From JAZKFT01 sp040386335 (GTDB taxonomy: Bacteria > Bacteroidota > Bacteroidia > Chitinophagales > Chitinophagaceae), in assembly GCA_040386335.1 (NCBI GenBank), contig JAZKFT010000012.1:124001-188000 (forward strand): 64,000 nt of DNA, in the 5' to 3' direction. The notes below the pieces were generated by a model. The model was not told where the DNA came from. It saw only the letters and a program-made list of their open reading frames with translations, and did not search any database. A program made the translations under genes and the position numbers. Of this stretch, positions 17,826-27,141 are shown one piece after another (position 1 is the first letter of the stretch; each line of letters starts with the position of its first letter).

Positions 17826-18194
17826 TTATACTTCGCTGGTTAATTTAGTAAAACCGATTACTTCACCATTATCGTCGTGCAGGGCCGTGATGAGGATGCT
17901 GCCCCAAAATATGGTTCCGTCTTTTTTAACGCGCCTGCCGATATGCCTCGCCCTGCCTTCTTTTTTGGCCAGTTCGATCAACTGTTCCGGTAGGCCGGCC
18001 TGCCTGTCTTGTGGCAAGTAAAATATCCTGAAATTTTGATCAAGGATTTCTGCTTCTTTATAGCCTTTTATTTTTTCAGCACCAATATTCCATGATAAAA
18101 TGGTTCCGTCAATATCCATTAAAATAATAGCATAATCCTGTATTTCAGCAATCATCTTTTTATGAAGTGTCTCAAGAATCTCTTTTTTGGTCAT
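17826..18194 (-). CDS. Stand-alone PAS domain protein
   Basis: 122 residues, almost entirely one PAS domain: YAIILMDIDGTILSWNIGAE, then GYKEAEILDQNFRIFYLPQD, then the PAC part RVKKDGTIFWGSILITALHD. There is no kinase, cyclase or DNA-binding domain attached, so it must signal through a partner or be a remnant of a larger sensor. The ligand is unknown. Confidence 0.88.
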   Translation of the reverse strand: MTKKEILETLHKKMIAEIQDYAIILMDIDGTILSWNIGAEKIKGYKEAEILDQNFRIFYLPQDRQAGLPEQLIELAKKEGRARHIGRRVKKDGTIFWGSILITALHDDNGEVIGFTKLTSEV

Positions 18195-18391
18195 GATAGG
18201 TTTTGTAGGGTTTGGCGATAAAGGTAGGGAACGCCGGTAAGCAATTGCCTGCAGCCATCAAATAGAAACTATTTAACTGGTGGCTTCCCCGGATGCTGTT
18301 AAAACGGGCATCTGTCGCGAACGGTGTTTTGAAATATTCAAAAAGAAGATTACCGATAATCCGTAATTTTCTTTTCTAAAAAGCAAAGAAA

Positions 18392-19204
18392 ATGAACCCA
18401 AACAAAGCATTATGGGAAAAAGGCGATTTTACGCAGATTGCCGAAAGCATGCGGGAAAGCGGCGCGGCCCTGGTAGCAAAACTGGAAATTACTCCGGGTA
18501 TGAAAGTTCTTGATCTTGGTTGTGGAGATGGCACGACTGCGATACCTGGAGCAAAGCTCGGCGCAAATGTGTTGGGTGTGGATATCGCAAAGAACCTGGT
18601 GGAAGCCGGCAATACCAGGGCAAATAATGAAGGGCTGACCAATTGTGTTTTCCAGGAAGGCGATGCCACAGACTTGCACGAACTGGAAGACCATTCTTTT
18701 GATCTGGTAGTCAGCATCTTTGGTGCCATGTTCGCACCGCGGCCATTGGATGTAGCAAAAGAAATGGTTCGCGTTACCCGCCCGGGCGGAAGGATCGTAA
18801 TGGGTAACTGGATACCGGGTGATCCCACGCTGGTGGCACAAATATTAAAGATCAGTTCAGCCTATACGCCACCACCGCCTGAAGGTTTTATCAGCCCAAT
18901 GTTATGGGGTGTGGAAGACCACGTAACGGAACGTTTTGTGGCTGCCGGCGTGCCGAAAGAAAATATCTCGTTCGAGAGGGATGGTTTTACGTTTAATGCT
19001 CCTTATTCACCGGCAGCATTTGTCGCTAGATTTAAAAATTATTATGGTCCAACCATGAATGCCTTTGAAGCGGCAGAAAAGAATGGGAAGGCGGCCGAAC
19101 TACAGCAGGAATTAGAAGTTTTGTTCAATAGCCAAAACAAAAGTGGGGACAGCGAAACTACGTCCATAACTGCTACTTTTTTGAGGGTAACAGTTATCCG
19201 GTAA
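18392..19204 (+). CDS. Class I SAM-dependent methyltransferase
   Basis: 270 residues. Motif I VLDLGCGDGTTA (residues 39-50) with acidic D64 at the end of strand 2 (NVLGVDIAKN) defines the SAM-binding Rossmann fold. Motif post-I to IV is EDHSFDLVVSIFGAMFAPRP, followed by RVTRPGGRIVMGNW. The overall pattern is that of the UbiE/small-molecule methyltransferase group; the substrate is unknown. A stand-alone gene with no evident operon partner. Confidence 0.9.
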   Translation: MNPNKALWEKGDFTQIAESMRESGAALVAKLEITPGMKVLDLGCGDGTTAIPGAKLGANVLGVDIAKNLVEAGNTRANNEGLTNCVFQEGDATDLHELEDHSFDLVVSIFGAMFAPRPLDVAKEMVRVTRPGGRIVMGNWIPGDPTLVAQILKISSAYTPPPPEGFISPMLWGVEDHVTERFVAAGVPKENISFERDGFTFNAPYSPAAFVARFKNYYGPTMNAFEAAEKNGKAAELQQELEVLFNSQNKSGDSETTSITATFLRVTVIR

Positions 19205-19309
19205 ACACTGTAATGGTTGATGAATGAGTGGATGTTTGAACAAGTCACCCCACCGAATAATATATTGGAGATAGCTGCGAATTAACGTAGCTTCAAAAAA
19301 ATTATCATT

Positions 19310-19660
19310 ATGAGGTGGCTTATCAATTTCCTGATTACAGCGGTTGTAGTATATGGGCTATCAAAACTTTTAGCACCGCATGTAGCTATCAATTCATTTA
19401 CAACAGCCATCATTTTTGCAGTTGTACTGGCTATCCTCAATGCCCTGGTAAAACCACTTATCATTCTACTTACCCTGCCCCTTACGATTATCACCCTGGG
19501 CCTTTTCTTACTGGTTGTAAACGTACTCATCACGATGCTGGCCGATAAATTCGTTTCGGGGATTAAAATAGATGGTTTCCTGTGGGCATTTATTTTTGGA
19601 TTGCTCCTATCTGTTGTAACCACCTTACTTAATAAGCTGGAGAAAAAGTGGACTTTATAA
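19310..19660 (+). CDS. YvlD-like membrane protein (phage holin 4-2 family)
   Basis: 116 residues with four hydrophobic segments. The family pattern is clear: INSFTTAIIFAVVLAILNAL, KPLIILLTLPLTIITLGLFL and VSGIKIDGFLWAFIFG. These small inner-membrane proteins are common in chromosomes and are called holin-like only by sequence; there is no phage context here. The role is unknown. Confidence 0.88.
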   Translation: MRWLINFLITAVVVYGLSKLLAPHVAINSFTTAIIFAVVLAILNALVKPLIILLTLPLTIITLGLFLLVVNVLITMLADKFVSGIKIDGFLWAFIFGLLLSVVTTLLNKLEKKWTL

Positions 19661-19753
19661 CTCCATATCAACCTGGACCGGCGCCGTTCCTCAATTGTTC
19701 AAAACCGGCATAGAGCCAGGATCATTACTGGTTCTAACAGCAACAGGCTACAA

Positions 19754-19895
19754 CTCCGTTGGAGCATTCTGTTTATAGCCACACCTGCGATGCCATTCCC
19801 GGGCCCCGGAGGTGCCACCTTAATTCATAGGCGACTCCTCGGGAGTCTGGTTCAATCATCATTTTCGGTTCTATAAACAGGATCCTCCGCTGGAG
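19754..19895. repeat. Inverted pair of 25-nt elements with CTCC-N3-GGAG palindromes
   Basis: Copy 1 (19754-19778) starts CTCCGTTGGAGCATTCTGTT. Copy 2 (19871-19895) is its inverted relative, starting CTATAAACAGGATCCTCCGC. They share CTCC-N3-GGAG and CTGTTTATAG. Between them lie two further palindromes: AGGTGCCACCT (19810-19820) and GACTCC-TCG-GGAGTC (19833-19847). The whole 400-bp gap between the YvlD-like gene and the GH106 gene is made of such elements and has no coding sequence; it is probably a non-autonomous palindromic repeat family. Confidence 0.8.
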
Positions 19896-20064
19896 CGTAT
19901 GCACAGGGCCCCAGTTTTCAAGCAAGTGGATGTATAGGGTGATGTAGACACGATTTATGGTGGTGATGTGCATCTGACGGTACTATGCTGAAGCAAATAA
20001 TCCGTGTTCATGCGTACCTTTCGTACCATCTCCTCAAAAAATAATCGGGGGAAATGTTGTTTCT

Positions 20065-23000
20065 ATGGCCCTTGAAAAACTTCTCCTGATGCTACAAAAG
20101 AAATGCAACCCAAACGATTCATCCCATTTTAAACCCTCTCTGCTGTTACGTGTGGTAATAGTGCTGGTTGTTTTTCAATCACAGCTATGCGCACAGGAGA
20201 CTATTTTGGATTATAAAAAAAAATTTATCGATCCCCCCTTCTCTGCAAAACCAAGAACCTGGTGGCATTGGACCAAAAGCAATATTTCGAAAGAAGGTAT
20301 AACAAAAGATCTCGAGTGGATGAAACGTGTTGGTATCGCTGGTTTTCAGCTGAGTGATGTGAATGCAGGTGGTGGCCAAACGGTTACCAGTCCGTTGGTA
20401 TTTGGCTCATCCGAATGGTTGGATGCCGTTCATTTTAGTGCATCGGAAGCAGAGCGACTGGGATTGGAAATGTCCATATTCAGTTCAGCAGGCTGGAGCC
20501 TTACCGGTGGTCCATGGGTGAAGCCGGAAGAAGCCATGAAGAAATTGGTTTGGAGTGAAACGACCATCAGCGGAGGCACCAACTTTTCCGCTAAGCTGCC
20601 CCAGCCACCATCTGCTATTGGTGCGATACGAAACCTATCATCTCCCGGCAGCGCTCCGGGGTTTTATAAGGATTTTGCAGTAATAGCATTTCCTGCCGAT
20701 GCCAATTCGAGGAACGATATTCCCGCTATCACAACCAGCAAAGGTGCCATCAATGCCGAAGCATTACTGGACGATGATTTGAATTCGGCCGTAACAGTAA
20801 ATACCGGCGGTAAACCGGGCGCTGTTTGGGTACAATTTACCTACCCGGCTCCCATAACTGCAAAAGCCTTATCCATCGCCAGCCGCCGCGGTATACCATT
20901 CGGAAGATTGATGGCCAGCACCGATGGAAACAATTATAATGTCCTCGCGACCTTCCCCGGGAAATCCGGATATCGTGGCAGTACGGTAAGAACCTTTTCA
21001 TTTGCGGCTGTCACAGCAAAGTATTTCCGGGTGGAATTAACGGGTGCTCCATTCAGGCCGGCTGATGTGATCTCTGAAGCGACCACAGCACCGGATACGG
21101 CTTACCAGCTCAACGAACTCAAATTATTTACAACTGCCCGGGTCAACCGCTGGGAGGATAAAGCCGGCTTCAATTTCCTGTTTGAATACGAATCGGTAGC
21201 AACGCCAGACAATGGCGACGCCATAGCTCCATCTGCCATTATCGACCTGACTTCTAAAATGAATAATGATGGGATTTTAAACTGGGATCCGCCCCCCGGC
21301 AAATGGACCATCATGCGTTTTGGCTATTCGCTCACCGGCGCTAAAAATCGTCCGGCAGTGCCGTCCGGCTTAGGTTATGAAGCCGATAAGCTCAGCAAAA
21401 AACACATGGAATCTTACCTGCGTGGCTATACTGCGCCGCTGATGAAAACATTAGGTAAGCTATATGGCTCCAGGCTTCAATATATGCTTTTTGATAGCTG
21501 GGAGGCCGGCATCCAGAACTGGACAGACGAGATGCTTCCTGAATTTCAAAAACGGAGAGGGTATGATCTTAAATCATACCTGCCTGCGCTGGCCGGGCAT
21601 GTTGTGGGAAGCTCCAACATCAGCGACCGTTTTCTCTGGGATTTCCGGAGAACCCTGGTCGACATGTTTGCAGAGAACTGTTATGGAACCGCCACTGAAT
21701 TCCTGCACCAGCAGGGCATTAAGACCTATGGAGAAGCCGGTGGCGTTTCGCTGGAAAGCATGGAAGATGCATTGCTGAATAAAAAATACGTAGACATTCC
21801 CATGGGTGAATTTTGGGTGAAAGACCTGCACCCTTCTTCGATGTATTATGAGGATGTGCGAGGAGCAGCATCAGCCGGACATATTTATGGAAAGAATATC
21901 ATTGCAGCGGAAGCATTTACAGGCGGTAATTATGAATCGCCTTATACGCTCAAGAAAATAAGTGACTACTGGTTTACGCAGGGAATTAACCGGATCGTAT
22001 TCCATACCTCAGCACACCAGCCACTGGATACAAAACCTGGCAATACGATGGTGGGCACCCATATCCACCGGAATATCACCTGGGCAGAACAGGCTGCGCC
22101 TTTTATGAATTACCTGTCACGAAATGCATACCTGCTCCAACAAGGCCGGTATGTAGCGGATATCGCTTACCTGCTCAATGAAGGGGCGCCGTCCACGATG
22201 CCTTTTTGGGGAGGCGGTCTTCAACCAGCGACACCGGAAGGTTATCAGTTTGATTATGTAAATGCGGATGTGGTGATCAATAGCATGAAGACCGACACTT
22301 CAGGAAGAATGGTGTTACCCGGTGGAATGAGTTACCGTATTTTGGTGTTACCCAATACCCAACAAATGACATTGCCCCTGCTGAGAAAATTAAAAGAGCT
22401 GGTGAATAATGGAGCAACCATTGCCGGCCCCAGGCCCATGGCAGTTCCGGGCCTTAGCGATGAGCCTGGCTCCCAACAACTCTTCAATAATCTCGTCACG
22501 GAACTATGGGGAGACCTCGATGGCTCAAGTCGTACGCGGCGAAATGTTGGTAAAGGACAGGTGACCTGGGGTATGCCACTTACAAACATAATGACATCAC
22601 TAAAGCTGGCGCCCGACCTGCAAAGCAACAAGCCTCTTGATGGTGAATTATCATGGATACACCGGCAGGATGGGGAGCATGATATTTACTTCCTGGTGAA
22701 TCGCAGTGACCAGCCTCAGGATTACACTGTCCGCTTCAGGGTTTCCGGAAAGGAGCCCGAATTGTGGCATTCCGACAATGGCAGCACGGAACCCGCACCA
22801 TATACCATGCTGAATGGTAAAACAACGATGTCTCTCCGCATGGATGAGCGTGAATCTGTATTTGTGGTGTTTAGTAAAAAGACCGGCACCTCATCGCGAA
22901 GCGTTCCGGCACCATTTACGCAGGAATGGATGCGTATTGATGGTCCATGGAAAATCAGCTTTCCCGAAAAATATGGTACACCTGCGTCGATTATGATGGA

Positions 23001-23415
23001 TAACCTTTCTTCCTGGACTGAGAGCCGGGACAGTGGCGTAAAATATTTTTCAGGAACAGCTACCTACAGCAAGTCATTCGAAGTAAAAAAAGACCCCGGA
23101 AAATCAACCGTGTTACTTGACCTCGGTAAAGTTGGCGACATGGCTGAAATAATATTGAACGGCAAAAAACTGGAGCTACTGTGGAAAGCGCCGTTTCGCG
23201 GAGATATCAGCCATGCCTTACAAAAAGGAAAAAACATCCTGGAGATAAAAGTCACCAACGAATGGACCAACCGCCTTATGGGTGATAAGGATGCGCCTGC
23301 CGATAAGAAAGTGCTCCCGATTTATACCAATCCTTTCGGAGGCCAGTACCAACTTGCCGAGGCAGGCCTGATGGGGCCGGTGAGGTTATTAAAAGCGGAC
23401 GAACCTAATAAGTAA
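20065..23415 (+). CDS. GH106-type alpha-L-rhamnosidase
   Basis: 1116 residues with a signal peptide ending near residue 44 (VVFQSQLCAQ). The N-terminal catalytic block KPRTWWHWTKSNISKEGITK and DLEWMKRVGIAGFQLSDVNA is characteristic of GH106. A discoidin-like beta-sandwich is seen around 230-330 (SIASRRGIPFGRLMASTDGN). The central region holds LQYMLFDSWEAGIQNWTDEM, and the C-terminus is a sugar-binding beta-sandwich (YFSGTATYSKSF). GH106 enzymes cleave terminal alpha-L-rhamnose from plant or pectic glycans in the periplasm. It is not next to a SusCD pair, so it may act alone or with distant genes. TACCTTTC about 45 bp upstream resembles a -7 box. Confidence 0.88.
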   Translation: MALEKLLLMLQKKCNPNDSSHFKPSLLLRVVIVLVVFQSQLCAQETILDYKKKFIDPPFSAKPRTWWHWTKSNISKEGITKDLEWMKRVGIAGFQLSDVNAGGGQTVTSPLVFGSSEWLDAVHFSASEAERLGLEMSIFSSAGWSLTGGPWVKPEEAMKKLVWSETTISGGTNFSAKLPQPPSAIGAIRNLSSPGSAPGFYKDFAVIAFPADANSRNDIPAITTSKGAINAEALLDDDLNSAVTVNTGGKPGAVWVQFTYPAPITAKALSIASRRGIPFGRLMASTDGNNYNVLATFPGKSGYRGSTVRTFSFAAVTAKYFRVELTGAPFRPADVISEATTAPDTAYQLNELKLFTTARVNRWEDKAGFNFLFEYESVATPDNGDAIAPSAIIDLTSKMNNDGILNWDPPPGKWTIMRFGYSLTGAKNRPAVPSGLGYEADKLSKKHMESYLRGYTAPLMKTLGKLYGSRLQYMLFDSWEAGIQNWTDEMLPEFQKRRGYDLKSYLPALAGHVVGSSNISDRFLWDFRRTLVDMFAENCYGTATEFLHQQGIKTYGEAGGVSLESMEDALLNKKYVDIPMGEFWVKDLHPSSMYYEDVRGAASAGHIYGKNIIAAEAFTGGNYESPYTLKKISDYWFTQGINRIVFHTSAHQPLDTKPGNTMVGTHIHRNITWAEQAAPFMNYLSRNAYLLQQGRYVADIAYLLNEGAPSTMPFWGGGLQPATPEGYQFDYVNADVVINSMKTDTSGRMVLPGGMSYRILVLPNTQQMTLPLLRKLKELVNNGATIAGPRPMAVPGLSDEPGSQQLFNNLVTELWGDLDGSSRTRRNVGKGQVTWGMPLTNIMTSLKLAPDLQSNKPLDGELSWIHRQDGEHDIYFLVNRSDQPQDYTVRFRVSGKEPELWHSDNGSTEPAPYTMLNGKTTMSLRMDERESVFVVFSKKTGTSSRSVPAPFTQEWMRIDGPWKISFPEKYGTPASIMMDNLSSWTESRDSGVKYFSGTATYSKSFEVKKDPGKSTVLLDLGKVGDMAEIILNGKKLELLWKAPFRGDISHALQKGKNILEIKVTNEWTNRLMGDKDAPADKKVLPIYTNPFGGQYQLAEAGLMGPVRLLKADEPNK

Positions 23416-23443
23416 GAATTTCAGGACGGATGCTAAACGCCTG

Positions 23444-24433
23444 TCACCATTTCTCCTTTGCCAAATCAGGCCAGATTAACCTGTCGTAAATGCTCCTGAT
23501 CTCATTCATTTGATGCGGAGACAAATCCGGCACTTCCGAAGATTGAATATTTGAAAGCACCTGGCCGGGGCCTGAAGCACCTGGTATTACGCAACTGATA
23601 TCCTTAAACATCAAAATCCATTTTAGCGCTATCGCCGATAGATTTGGCTGACCCGGGAACAATTTTTTTATTTCTTCTACTGCTTCGAGTCCTTTGAGAT
23701 AATCGATACCAGAAAAGGTCTCACCCTTATCAAAAGCTTCGCCATTCCGGTTAAAGGTTCGGTGATCCTGCTCGCCGAATACGGTTGCAGCAGAAAATTT
23801 GCCAGTAAGGAGCCCACTTGCCAGCGGCACGCGGCAAATGATCCCTACGTTTTTATCTGCCGCGGCTGCAAAAAAATGTTCGGAAGGTCGCTGCCGGAGC
23901 ATATTGAAGATAATCTGCACCGTGGTGACATTGTCATATTCGATCGCCTTCAGTGCCTCATCGATCTTTTCCACACTCACACCCAGGTTCTGGATTTTAC
24001 CCTCTGTTTTCAGGTCGGCAAACAAGCCAAATATTTCCGGGCGATAGAATGTAGGGGTCGGCGGACAATGCAGTTGAATAAGATCTATCGTTTCCAGCCC
24101 CATATTCTGCAGGCTGTCTTCCACAAATTTCCGTAACGCGGCCGGCTGGTAGGCTTCATCTACATGTGGATTTAACTTACGGCCACACTTGGTGGCCACA
24201 TAAATCCTTTCACTCCGGAAACGAACCACGCGGCCCACAGCTTTTTCGCTTTCCCCATCGCCATAAACGTCCGCTGTATCGATAAAGTTGATGCCATTGT
24301 CGATCGCAGTGTTTAAAATAGTGTCTGCAGTATCATGACTAAAATCATCACCCCATTTTCCGCCCACCTGCCAGGTACCTAATCCAATTTCTGAAATATC
24401 AAATCCTGTTTTTCCCAGTAACCGTTTTTTCAT
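23444..24433 (-). CDS. Aldo/keto reductase
   Basis: 329 residues, a complete TIM-barrel NADPH oxidoreductase. The catalytic tetrad is D52 and Y57 (FIDTADVYGDGESEKAVG), K82 (VATKCGRK) and H122 (LIQLHCPPTP). The C-terminal IPGASGPGQVLSNIQSSEV binds NADPH. It belongs to the group with general stress and YghZ-like reductases; the physiological carbonyl substrate is unknown. It stands convergent to the GH106 gene. Confidence 0.93.
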   Translation of the reverse strand: MKKRLLGKTGFDISEIGLGTWQVGGKWGDDFSHDTADTILNTAIDNGINFIDTADVYGDGESEKAVGRVVRFRSERIYVATKCGRKLNPHVDEAYQPAALRKFVEDSLQNMGLETIDLIQLHCPPTPTFYRPEIFGLFADLKTEGKIQNLGVSVEKIDEALKAIEYDNVTTVQIIFNMLRQRPSEHFFAAAADKNVGIICRVPLASGLLTGKFSAATVFGEQDHRTFNRNGEAFDKGETFSGIDYLKGLEAVEEIKKLFPGQPNLSAIALKWILMFKDISCVIPGASGPGQVLSNIQSSEVPDLSPHQMNEIRSIYDRLIWPDLAKEKW

Positions 24434-24601
24434 GCTGTATAAGATTTATGCCCTGATGTACGTTTTGTATCCCGGTAAAAATACAGCTATCAGTTTTATT
24501 TTATTCCTTCATTCAGGATACTATTTGTGTAGTCTCCAATACCAGCATCTTTCAGATAAAAAGCCGGGCTGTTCATTTTGGATATGGTTTCTTTCGCTTC
24601 T

Positions 24602-27049
24602 CTAATTTTTCACGCGGTTCTGTTCGCTTTGTGCACCAGTGGCATCGTGGCGCCGTTGGTTTGCGATAGCTTTGCCAAAGCGGTAACTAAAGGAAAAGGC
24701 AAAATTCCTGGAGTCCATTTTATTAACCCAGTTGGCTTCTGCCAGCACCAGGTTGGTAATAGTGCCTTTATTGATACGGGTGAGAAAAATATCATTGATA
24801 CTGCACTTTAGCGTAACGCTGCTGCCCAGTTTTTTCTGTAGGGCAAAGTTGGCATGCCCTACTTGTTGTAAAATGAATTGCGCGTTATAAAGCCTGGTGC
24901 GGTACATGCCACTTAACTCCGCGTCCCAACCTTTACCCAAAGCGAATTTTGAAGTAAGGTTCATAAACCAAAAACTGCCACTCGTATTTAACTGGCCGTT
25001 AAAAAAACTGCTTTTAGATGAAATATTGGTAAACTCGGTATAGCCATGAATATTCAACCATTTGGTAATATCAAAGTCGCCATCCATACTCAGACTCACA
25101 ATGGTTTTAGTGCCGATATTGCCAGGTCTGCTGTAATAAATGCCGTTTAAAATTTGGATCGTTTCGTCTACCTGGTCCTTCATCCTGCTATAACTAAGTG
25201 TTGTGGTTATTTTATTATTGTAGGTATGCGATAATTCCAGGCTATGAGTAAATGAAGGTCTTAAAAAAGGATTGCCCGTGTAGTAGGTGAATTTATCCCA
25301 GGGATATAAGAACGGGTTCAAATCCTGGTAATAGGGGCGGTCTATTCTACGGCCATAATTGAAGCCAACCTGGTGTTTGGATAGCGTATCAAACTTGTAC
25401 GAAACATACAAAGTGGGGAACAAACTCGCATAGCGTCTTTCGAAGGCGGAGTCTGGCTTTTGCAGGTTTCCCAGTTGGTGGCCGTTTGAGATCGTATGCT
25501 CTAGTCTAAGGCCTCCCTGGAATGACCATTTTTTTCCTTCACGGTTCAGGTTGACATAGCCCGCATTGATATGTTCCTTATAAATGAATTCATTGCTTTT
25601 GTCGTAATCGGGCCTGGTGATACTGTTTGCGGTATAGTTGTAATCGGCCGTATTGTCTGTTCCTGCATAACTGAATTTTAAACCTGAAGACAGCTTCATG
25701 CCGGCAGACAGCGGCCTTGTGTAATCGGTCTTAAACGAATAGATATTGATTTCATTGGGCAAACGGCCGGTCAGTATATCCTGCGATTTAAGCGTCATGT
25801 TTGGGAAGTAACTGTAATTGTAAAATAACTGCTTCGTCAGGTTCTGATAGGTAAGTGCATCGACGTCTACAGTCAGCTCGTGGCCGTTCTTATTGAACTG
25901 CGTTCGATAGTTCAGGCTGATACCGAAGTTTTTAAAATCAATGTCATCGGTATTCCTGGCGACAATTATCGAATCCACGCTCTTCACTGCATTTAAGAGG
26001 TTACTGGTATTATCACTCTTCTGGTTCGATTTTCTGTAACTGCCTGTCAGCACCATGCCCACCGTAGTTTTATCCGACACATAATAGTCAGCGCCAGCTT
26101 TTATATTGTAAGTATTGCCATGCCGTCTAAAATAATTGTTTTGGGCAAAATAGGATTTTGTACTGTTGTCCACATTCTTATACATTCTGAATAAATCCAG
26201 GTTCGTAAAACTATTATTCAGGTTATGAGATAGGTTGCCAAATGCGTTGAATTTTTTGTTCCTGTAATTAAAGTTGAAACTATTATTCATCCGGAATAAT
26301 TGACCCTGGTTAGCACCAAGATTCAACCCTCCGTTAAAGCCCCTCGACAAGTTCTTTTTTGTTTTAATATTAATGATGCCTCCATTGCCGGCAGCATCAT
26401 ACTTTGCCGGCGGATTGGTCATTAATTCTATTTGATCTATCGATGAAGCGGGCAACGACCGGAGATAATTAGCCAGGTCGTCGCCGGATAAATAGCTGGG
26501 TTTATCGTCAATATAAATGGTCACACCCTGTTTCCCTTTAAGGCTTACTGCCCCGTTCTGATCCACCTGTACGCCGGGTGATTTTTCCAATACTTCCAAC
26601 GCCGTAGCGCCGGCTGCCGATACCAGGGCATCCACATTTACAACGGTTCGGTCGATCATCCGTTCCACAAATGGTTTTTTAGCAAGAACAGTTACGTTGT
26701 TGACTAATCCATTGTCTGCACGCAATTGCACAATTTCAAGGTTGAACGGCAGACCTGTAGCCCGCAGTGTATCACTGGAATATTTGTCATATCCAACCAG
26801 CGTGATCCACACCAGGTATTCACCATTCTTTACTGTTTCAAACAAAAAATTCCCGGCGGAATCTGATAATGCCGTTTTAGCCACTTTTGAATCCTTTGCA
26901 TACAGCAACAGGATGGTGGCACCATCAGCAGGCTTTCCGTCTGCGGCCAGCACACGACCGGTAATATTAGATCCCGTAGTTTGCGCCTGTGAAAAAGTCA
27001 GGGCAATAATCAGCCATGTGGCTATAAAAGCCATTGTTTTTTGCTTCAT
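24602..27049 (-). CDS. Outer-membrane beta-barrel receptor (TonB-type, CarboxypepD N-domain)
   Basis: 815 residues with a signal peptide (to about 23). A carboxypeptidase-regulatory-like sandwich (ITGRVLAADGKPADGATILL, about 28-110) precedes a plug-like part (ALEVLEKSPGVQVDQNGAVS, GKQGVTIYIDDKPSYLSG) and an OMP_b-brl_3-type barrel (FNFNYRNKKFNAFGNLSHNL onward, with GFNYGRRIDRPYYQDLNPFL). This group of outer-membrane barrels commonly sits beside M56/BlaI regulators, as here. It is probably an uptake or sensing channel for an unknown ligand. No TonB box was identified. Confidence 0.88.
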   Translation of the reverse strand: MKQKTMAFIATWLIIALTFSQAQTTGSNITGRVLAADGKPADGATILLLYAKDSKVAKTALSDSAGNFLFETVKNGEYLVWITLVGYDKYSSDTLRATGLPFNLEIVQLRADNGLVNNVTVLAKKPFVERMIDRTVVNVDALVSAAGATALEVLEKSPGVQVDQNGAVSLKGKQGVTIYIDDKPSYLSGDDLANYLRSLPASSIDQIELMTNPPAKYDAAGNGGIINIKTKKNLSRGFNGGLNLGANQGQLFRMNNSFNFNYRNKKFNAFGNLSHNLNNSFTNLDLFRMYKNVDNSTKSYFAQNNYFRRHGNTYNIKAGADYYVSDKTTVGMVLTGSYRKSNQKSDNTSNLLNAVKSVDSIIVARNTDDIDFKNFGISLNYRTQFNKNGHELTVDVDALTYQNLTKQLFYNYSYFPNMTLKSQDILTGRLPNEINIYSFKTDYTRPLSAGMKLSSGLKFSYAGTDNTADYNYTANSITRPDYDKSNEFIYKEHINAGYVNLNREGKKWSFQGGLRLEHTISNGHQLGNLQKPDSAFERRYASLFPTLYVSYKFDTLSKHQVGFNYGRRIDRPYYQDLNPFLYPWDKFTYYTGNPFLRPSFTHSLELSHTYNNKITTTLSYSRMKDQVDETIQILNGIYYSRPGNIGTKTIVSLSMDGDFDITKWLNIHGYTEFTNISSKSSFFNGQLNTSGSFWFMNLTSKFALGKGWDAELSGMYRTRLYNAQFILQQVGHANFALQKKLGSSVTLKCSINDIFLTRINKGTITNLVLAEANWVNKMDSRNFAFSFSYRFGKAIANQRRHDATGAQSEQNRVKN

Positions 27050-27094
27050 AAAAGGTTGTTATGGGATTATTTCATTTTGGGCATACCGATAGCG

Positions 27095-27118
27095 TGTCCA
27101 CAATTAAAGCTGTGGATA
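27095..27118. promoter_or_regulatory. Inverted repeat upstream of the barrel receptor gene
   Basis: TGTCCACA (27095-27102) and TGTGGATA (27111-27118) match as an inverted repeat with one mismatch across 8 nt. It lies 46 bp before the receptor start and 24 bp after the M56 stop. No T-run follows on the minus strand, so an operator is more likely than a terminator. The BlaI family member encoded upstream is a possible binder. Confidence 0.4.
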
Positions 27119-27141
27119 GGATTATAGTTTTTTATAATTGA

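Noticed and set aside
19310..19660. Prophage holin
   Set aside because: The holin 4-2 family (YvlD-like) is common in chromosomes and no phage genes are nearby.
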